Below are positions 59,327 to 64,000 of a DNA stretch of 64,000 nucleotides, piece by piece (the stretch's first letter is position 1; each line of letters starts with the position of its first letter). Both the position numbers and the translations under genes were made by a program. The notes beneath the pieces were generated by a model. That model was not told where the DNA came from and made no database searches. It saw only the letters and a program-made list of their open reading frames with translations. The stretch spans positions 186,001 through 250,000 of the forward strand of contig NZ_RXNS01000003.1 of the NCBI RefSeq assembly GCF_003966155.1. The letters run 5' to 3'. The stretch comes from Halomonas nitroreducens (GTDB taxonomy: Bacteria; Pseudomonadota; Gammaproteobacteria; Pseudomonadales; Halomonadaceae).

Positions 59327-60109
59327 TCAGGACAGCTCCCCGAACATCAGCGCGGTCAGCACGAAATCCAGCCCCAGCACCGCCAGGGAGGCATAGACCA
59401 CCGTGCGGGTGGTGGCCCGCGAGATGCCTTCCGAGGTGGGGATCAGGGCATAGCCCTGATACACCGCGATCCAGGTCACCACCAGGGCAAACACCAGGCT
59501 CTTGATCAAGCCATTGGCGACGTCGTCGAGGAAGTCGACGCTGGCCTGCATGTTGCCCCAGTAGGAACCCTCGAACACGCCCAGCCACTGCACCCCCACG
59601 AGCTGCCCGCCCCAGATACCGATCACGCTGAAGCCGATGGTCAGCAACGGCAGGGCCACGAAGCCGGCCCACAGCCGGGGCGCCACGACACGCCGCAGGG
59701 GATCGACGCCGATCATCTCCATGCTGGTGAGCTGCTCGGTGGCCTTCATCAGGCCGATCTCGGCGGTCAGGGCCGACCCCGCCCGGCCCGCGAACAGCAG
59801 TGCGGCCACCACCGGCGCCAGCTCGCGCAGCAGCGACAGGGCGACCATCTGGCCAAGGGCATCCTCGGCGCCGAAATCCACCAGGATGGTGTAGCCCTGC
59901 AGCGCCAGCACCATGCCGATGAACAGCCCCGAGACCAGGATAATGGCCAGCGACATCACCCCGACGAAGTGCATCTGGCGCAGCCACAGCCGGATGCCCT
60001 CGGCCGAGGGCAGGCCGGCGACCGACAGCCCCAGGAAGATCGCGGCCCGGCCGAGGCCCTCGAGGACTTCGCAACCCAGCCGACCGAGATGGCGGATACG
60101 CTCGATCAT
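59327..60109 (-). CDS. mlaE: Phospholipid ABC transporter permease MlaE
   Basis: MlaE is the membrane permease of the Mla complex. The 260-residue protein has five or six helices, with the conserved cytoplasmic segment [20 protein letters not shown] and [20 protein letters not shown]. The start overlaps the mlaF stop (ATGA). Confidence 0.97.
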   Translation of the reverse strand: MIERIRHLGRLGCEVLEGLGRAAIFLGLSVAGLPSAEGIRLWLRQMHFVGVMSLAIILVSGLFIGMVLALQGYTILVDFGAEDALGQMVALSLLRELAPVVAALLFAGRAGSALTAEIGLMKATEQLTSMEMIGVDPLRRVVAPRLWAGFVALPLLTIGFSVIGIWGGQLVGVQWLGVFEGSYWGNMQASVDFLDDVANGLIKSLVFALVVTWIAVYQGYALIPTSEGISRATTRTVVYASLAVLGLDFVLTALMFGELS

Positions 60110-60918
60110 CGCGGCCCTCCCGTGCCCAGCAGGTCGGCATGGAAGTCCATGGCCGGGTAATGGAAGGGCACCGGGCCGTCGGGCTCGCCGTGGATGAACT
60201 GGCTGACCCGCGGGTCGCGGTCCACGTCGAGGCTCTGCGGGGTGCCATGAGCCATGACCTCGCCATCGGAGATGACGTACACATAATCGGCGATGGACAG
60301 GGTCTCCTTGATGTCGTGGGAGACCACCACGGCGGTCAGCCCCAGGGCATCGTTGAGACGCCGGATCAGCTGGACCAGCACCCCCATGGAGATGGGATCC
60401 TGGCCGACGAAGGGCTCGTCGTAGAGGATCAACTCGGGATCCAGGGCGATGGCGCGGGCCAGCGCCACGCGGCGCGCCATGCCCCCGGACAGCTCGGAAG
60501 GCATCAGCTCACGGGCCCCCCGCAGCCCGACCGCCTGGAGCTTCATCAGCACCAGGTCACGGATCATCGTTTCGGGCAGGTCGGTGTGGACACGCAGGGG
60601 AAAAGCCACGTTCTCGAAGACGTCGAGATCCGAGAACAGGGCTCCGCTCTGGAACAGCATGCCCATGCGCCGCCGCAGCCCGAACAGCGCCTTGCGCGAC
60701 AGGGCGTGCACCTCCTGGCCATCGATGCGCACCCGCCCGGCGTCGGGGGTCAACTGGCCGCCGATCAGCTTGAGCAGGGTGGTCTTGCCGGTGCCGCTGG
60801 GGCCCATGATCGCCGTGATCTTGCCCCTGGGCACGGCCATGTCGATGCCGCGAAAGATTTCCGTTTCTCCGCGGGAGAAGCGCAGGCCCTCCACTTCGAC
60901 GAGAGGGGAATCGGTCAT
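60106..60918 (-). CDS. mlaF: Phospholipid ABC transporter ATPase MlaF
   Basis: MlaF powers the Mla system. Walker A is [19 protein letters not shown], the signature [14 protein letters not shown], Walker [20 protein letters not shown], and the H-loop VVSHDIKET. Length is 270 residues. It is first in the operon mlaF-E-D-C-B and divergent from the antiporter gene. The 144 bases between them hold GATAAT-like sequences on this strand but no convincing -35. Confidence 0.97.
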   Translation of the reverse strand: MTDSPLVEVEGLRFSRGETEIFRGIDMAVPRGKITAIMGPSGTGKTTLLKLIGGQLTPDAGRVRIDGQEVHALSRKALFGLRRRMGMLFQSGALFSDLDVFENVAFPLRVHTDLPETMIRDLVLMKLQAVGLRGARELMPSELSGGMARRVALARAIALDPELILYDEPFVGQDPISMGVLVQLIRRLNDALGLTAVVVSHDIKETLSIADYVYVISDGEVMAHGTPQSLDVDRDPRVSQFIHGEPDGPVPFHYPAMDFHADLLGTGGPR

Positions 60919-61062
60919 CCACTAGCCTTCCCTGTAAAATTATCGAACATCGTATCTTAACGGGGTCCCGGGGCGCCAGCGCCGCAGTGCCGCGGCTTGC
61001 GCCGACCGGACGCAACAGGTTCAATGGGCGCCCCTTTCAGCCACCGGACGCCCCCTCCCTCC

Positions 61063-62016
61063 ATGCTGGTTCCCTCTCTCACCGTGCTTCTCGGCTTCCT
61101 CGGCCTGCTGTGGAGCGCCGACCGTTTCGTCGGTGCCGCCGCCGCCACCGCCTGGCGCGCCGGCATGAGCACCCTGCTGGTGGGCATGACCATCGTCTCC
61201 ATCGGCACCTCGGCGCCGGAGATCGTGGTCTCGATCATGGCGTCGCTGGACGGCGTGCCGGACCTGGCCACCGGCAACGCCCTGGGCTCCAACATCGCCA
61301 ATATCGGCCTGGTGCTGGGCATCACCGCCCTGGTCGTGCCGATCCCGGTGCACTTCTCCATTGTGCGCAAGGAACTGCCGCTGCTGCTCGGCGCCACGGG
61401 CCTGGCCGGCTACGCCCTGGCCAACGGCCACCTCGACCGGTGGGATGGCCTGCTGCTGGTGGTGCTGCTGGTGTTCAGCCTGTGGTGGCTGTTCCGCGCC
61501 GATGCCCCGGATCCCGCCGACGGCGAGGGCGAGATCCCCGACATGCGCCTGGCGCGCGCCCTGCTGTGGCTGGTAGCCACCCTGGCGATCATGGTGGCCA
61601 GCTCCCGCGCCCTGGTATGGGGCGCCAGCGAACTGGCCCGGGGGCTCGGCATCAGCGAACTGGTCATCGGCCTCACCGTGGTAGCCATCGGCACCAGCCT
61701 GCCCGAGCTCGCCGCCTGCGTGGCCAGCGCCCTCAAGCGTCACCACGACCTGGCCATCGGTAACGTCATCGGCTCGAACCTCTTCAACATGCTGGCGGTG
61801 CTGCCGGTGCCGGCCCTGCTGCAGCCGGGCATCACCGACCCGGCCGCCGCCGGCCGCGACTACCCGGTGATGCTACTGCTGACCCTGGCACTCGGCATGC
61901 TGCTGCTATGGCAGCGGCGCGGCCGGGTCACCCGCCTGCCGGGCGCCCTGCTGACCCTCACCTACCTCGCCTACCTGGCGTGGCTGGGTGGCGCACAGAC
62001 GCTTGTCGCCACCTGA
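61063..62016 (+). CDS. yrbG: Calcium/sodium antiporter, CaCA family (YrbG)
   Basis: A 317-residue inner-membrane cation/proton or cation/sodium antiporter. Two alpha-repeats are visible: GTSAPEIVVSIMA with NALGSNIANIGLVLG, and GTSLPELAACVASA with NVIGSNLFNMLAVL, and about ten helices. E. coli has yrbG in the same place between mla and kdsD. The ion specificity cannot be read from sequence. The ATG at LVPSLTVLLG was chosen because upstream sequence is not hydrophobic. Confidence 0.92.
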   Translation: MLVPSLTVLLGFLGLLWSADRFVGAAAATAWRAGMSTLLVGMTIVSIGTSAPEIVVSIMASLDGVPDLATGNALGSNIANIGLVLGITALVVPIPVHFSIVRKELPLLLGATGLAGYALANGHLDRWDGLLLVVLLVFSLWWLFRADAPDPADGEGEIPDMRLARALLWLVATLAIMVASSRALVWGASELARGLGISELVIGLTVVAIGTSLPELAACVASALKRHHDLAIGNVIGSNLFNMLAVLPVPALLQPGITDPAAAGRDYPVMLLLTLALGMLLLWQRRGRVTRLPGALLTLTYLAYLAWLGGAQTLVAT

Positions 62017-62056
62017 CCCCTTGAGACTCTACCTGCAACGGGCAACAATCACCGCC

Positions 62057-63046
62057 ATGACTGACGACACTTCCCTCCCCGCCGGCGGCCTGCGCAACAG
62101 CGCCGTACGCACCCTGACCCTGGAACAGCAGGCCATCGCCGCCCTCATCGAGCGGCTGGATGGCGACTTCGAGCGGGCCTGTGAACTGATCCTGGCCTGT
62201 CGCGGCCGGGTGGTGGTCACCGGCATGGGCAAGTCCGGTCACATCGCCGGCAAGATCGCTGCCACCCTGGCGAGCACCGGTACGCCGGCCTTCTTCGTGC
62301 ATCCCGGCGAGGCCAGCCATGGCGACCTGGGCATGATCACCCCGGGCGACGTGGTCCTGGCGCTGTCCAACTCCGGCGAGACCGCCGAGGTCACCGCCCT
62401 GCTGCCACTGCTCAAGCGCCTGGGCACGCCGCTGATCAGCATGACCGGCCGGCCCGACTCGACCCTGGCCCGGCATGCCGACGCCCACCTCGACGCCGGG
62501 GTCGAGCGTGAGGCCTGCCCGCTGGACCTGGCGCCCACCTCCTCGACCACCGCCTCACTGGCGCTGGGGGATGCCCTGGCCGTGGCGCTGCTCGAGTGTC
62601 GGGGCTTCACGGCCGAGGACTTCGCCCTTTCTCACCCCGGCGGCAGCCTCGGCAAGCGGCTGCTGCTCAGGGTCTCTGACCTGATGCACCAGGGCAGCCG
62701 CCTGCCCCGGGTGACCCTCGGCAGTCCGCTGCGCGATGCGCTGCTGGAGATCACCCGCCAGGGCCTGGGCTTCACCTGCGTGGTGGACGACAACGGCCGG
62801 CTGGCCGGTGTCTACACCGACGGCGACCTGCGCCGCACGCTCGACCAGCACAGCGACCTGACCGGGCTCGCGGTGGATGCGGTGATGACCGTGCCCGGCA
62901 AGCGCGTGGCCCCCGACATGTTGGCCGCCGAGGCGGTACGCATCATGGACGACAACCGCATCACGGCCCTGGCCGTGGTGGACGACGAGGGACGCCCGGT
63001 CGGCGCCCTGCACATGCATGACCTGCTCGCCAGTGGCGTGATCTGA
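62057..63046 (+). CDS. kdsD: Arabinose-5-phosphate isomerase
   Basis: KdsD interconverts ribulose-5-phosphate and arabinose-5-phosphate, the first step toward Kdo. A SIS domain (about residues 40-185) has VVVTGMGKSGHIAGKIAATL, HPGEASHGDLGMI, SNSGETAEV and TSSTTASLALGDALAVALL; two CBS domains follow (SDLMHQ... and VDAVMTVPGK...). Length is 329 residues. TTGAGA-17-AACAAT ends only eight bases before the ATG, a possible leaderless promoter. No clear ribosome site was seen. Confidence 0.96.
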   Translation: MTDDTSLPAGGLRNSAVRTLTLEQQAIAALIERLDGDFERACELILACRGRVVVTGMGKSGHIAGKIAATLASTGTPAFFVHPGEASHGDLGMITPGDVVLALSNSGETAEVTALLPLLKRLGTPLISMTGRPDSTLARHADAHLDAGVEREACPLDLAPTSSTTASLALGDALAVALLECRGFTAEDFALSHPGGSLGKRLLLRVSDLMHQGSRLPRVTLGSPLRDALLEITRQGLGFTCVVDDNGRLAGVYTDGDLRRTLDQHSDLTGLAVDAVMTVPGKRVAPDMLAAEAVRIMDDNRITALAVVDDEGRPVGALHMHDLLASGVI

Positions 63047-63062
63047 CCCCCAAGGAGACCCC

Positions 63063-63620
63063 ATGACCCTCGACGCCCCCCTGATGGACCCCGGCCTCGT
63101 CGACCGCCTGCGGCGCATCCGCCTGCTGGCCATGGACGTGGACGGTGTGCTGACCGATGGTCGCCTCTACTTCCAGTCCGACGGCGGCGAGACCAAGGCC
63201 TTCCATACCCTGGACGGCCATGGCATCAAGCTGCTGCACCGCGCCGGCATCGAGGTCGCTCTGATCACCGGGCGCGACTCGCCCATGGTCAGCCGCCGCG
63301 CCGCGGCCCTGGGCATCCAGCACCTCTACCAGGGCATCGAGAAGAAGCTGCCGACACTGCGCCAGCTGTGTACCCGCCTGGGCATCGGCCTCGAGCAGGT
63401 CGCCTACTGCGGCGACGACATGCCCGATGTGGCCGCCATCCGCCAGGCCGGCGTCGGCATCAGCGTGCCCGGTGCACCAAGCTATATCCGCCAGCACGCC
63501 GACTGGGTGACCGAGCGCGAGGGCGGTCATGGCGCGGTACGCGAGATCTGCGACACCCTGCTGCAGGCCCAGGGGCACTGGGACGCCGTCCTCGACACCT
63601 ACCTGCACGGCAAGGCCTGA
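63063..63620 (+). CDS. kdsC: KDO-8-phosphate phosphatase
   Basis: KdsC removes phosphate from Kdo-8-phosphate, giving Kdo for KdsB. It is a HAD phosphatase of 185 residues with motif I MDVDGVLTDG (nucleophile Asp), ALITGRDSPMV (motif II), the Lys in QGIEKKLPTL (motif III) and YCGDDMPDVAAI (motif IV). The start has AAGGAGA at six bases. It is followed four bases later by lptC. Confidence 0.97.
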   Translation: MTLDAPLMDPGLVDRLRRIRLLAMDVDGVLTDGRLYFQSDGGETKAFHTLDGHGIKLLHRAGIEVALITGRDSPMVSRRAAALGIQHLYQGIEKKLPTLRQLCTRLGIGLEQVAYCGDDMPDVAAIRQAGVGISVPGAPSYIRQHADWVTEREGGHGAVREICDTLLQAQGHWDAVLDTYLHGKA

Positions 63621-63624
63621 GCCC

Positions 63625-64000
63625 ATGCGCCTGCCGCGCCCCGGTTTCCGGACCTGGCTGTTGCTGCTGCTGCTCGCCCTGGGCGGCGGCCTGGCGCTGC
63701 TCGACCAGCGCGACGCCTCTCCGCCGGGCGCGGTGCCCCGAGATGCCGCCGGCGAGCCGGACTACTTCCTCGAGGACGCACGGCTGACCCGCTTCGATGC
63801 CCAGGGCCGCCCCCACCAGCGCCTGGAGACGCCGCGCCTGGTGCATACCCCCGACGATGACGTCACCCGCCTCACGACCCCCGAGGTTCGGCTGCGCGAC
63901 GACAGCGGTCGGCGCTGGCTGGCCAGCGCCGACCGCGGGCGCCTGGGCGCCGGCGGCAATCCCCTGTTGCTGGAGGGGGACGCCCGGCTCACGGCGCCCC
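63625..64000 (+). CDS. lptC: LPS export protein LptC, N-terminal part (cut by window end)
   Basis: The first 125 codons of a LptC-type protein. One N-terminal membrane helix (TWLLLLLLALGGGLALL, about residues 10-26) precedes the beta-jellyroll domain, recognisable by PDYFLEDARLTRFDAQGRP, TPRLVHTPDDDVTRLTTPEV and WLASADRGRLGAGG. LptC is the bitopic periplasmic bridge that takes LPS from LptBFG to LptA. It follows kdsC by four bases, the usual order kdsD-kdsC-lptC-lptA. The frame remains open at the window edge. Confidence 0.93.
   Translation, partial: MRLPRPGFRTWLLLLLLALGGGLALLDQRDASPPGAVPRDAAGEPDYFLEDARLTRFDAQGRPHQRLETPRLVHTPDDDVTRLTTPEVRLRDDSGRRWLASADRGRLGAGGNPLLLEGDARLTAP

Overview
The window is chromosomal, very GC-rich (codon third positions almost always G or C) and made up almost entirely of core genes. 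Gene content and order match gammaproteobacteria related to Pseudomonas and, more closely, the Halomonadaceae. I infer a Halomonas-like organism; no 16S rRNA gene is present to prove it. No phage, insertion sequence, CRISPR array, tRNA or rRNA gene was seen.

Layout: (1) 0-13.9 kb: the 3' part of rne, then a long minus-strand run lolC-lolD / comEC-exbB-exbD-msbA-lpxK-ycaR-kdsB-ptp-murB. It covers lipoprotein release, DNA uptake, lipid A and Kdo supply and the first committed muropeptide steps. A DUF2062 gene sits on the plus strand inside it. (2) 14-16 kb: the plus-strand pair aguA-aguB (agmatine to putrescine), which lies between two conserved blocks. (3) 16-22.3 kb: a Nudix-ThiE fusion, argJ, secA with a small membrane ORF just upstream, and a divergent DUF721 gene. 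(4) 22.4-40 kb: the dcw cluster on the minus strand, transcribed rsmH-ftsL-ftsI-murE-murF-mraY-murD-ftsW-murG-murC-ddlB-ftsQ-ftsA-ftsZ, then lpxC with its own promoter. mraZ is absent, and the RNase P RNA gene lies directly upstream of rsmH. (5) 40.4-44.7 kb: rsmI facing lpoA-yraN-gmhA-dolP. (6) 44.8-49.9 kb: minus-strand sspA-sspB, the cytochrome bc1 operon petA-petB-petC, and rplM-rpsI. (7) 50-57.6 kb: zapE, zapG, a Nif3 protein, a DegS/AlgW protease, hisD-hisG, murA and ibaG. (8) 57.7-64 kb: the Mla phospholipid transport operon mlaF-E-D-C-B, divergent from a CaCA antiporter, kdsD, kdsC and the truncated lptC.

The genes form an envelope-building set: peptidoglycan precursors (murA to murG, ddlB, mraY), septum machinery, lipid A/Kdo/LPS export (lpxC, lpxK, kdsB, kdsC, kdsD, msbA, lptC), outer-membrane lipid and lipoprotein trafficking (mla, lol), secretion (secA) and envelope-stress proteolysis (degS). 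Many neighbours overlap by four bases (ATGA or GTGA), which points to translational coupling.

I did not find a clearly new biological system. The least explained signals are: short 7-bp tandem repeats, often with inverted arms, in several gaps and in one coding linker; a small membrane ORF with a rare-codon RRGPP tail immediately upstream of secA; an inverted repeat around the lpxC -10 box; the missing mraZ; and a lol locus with only one permease.
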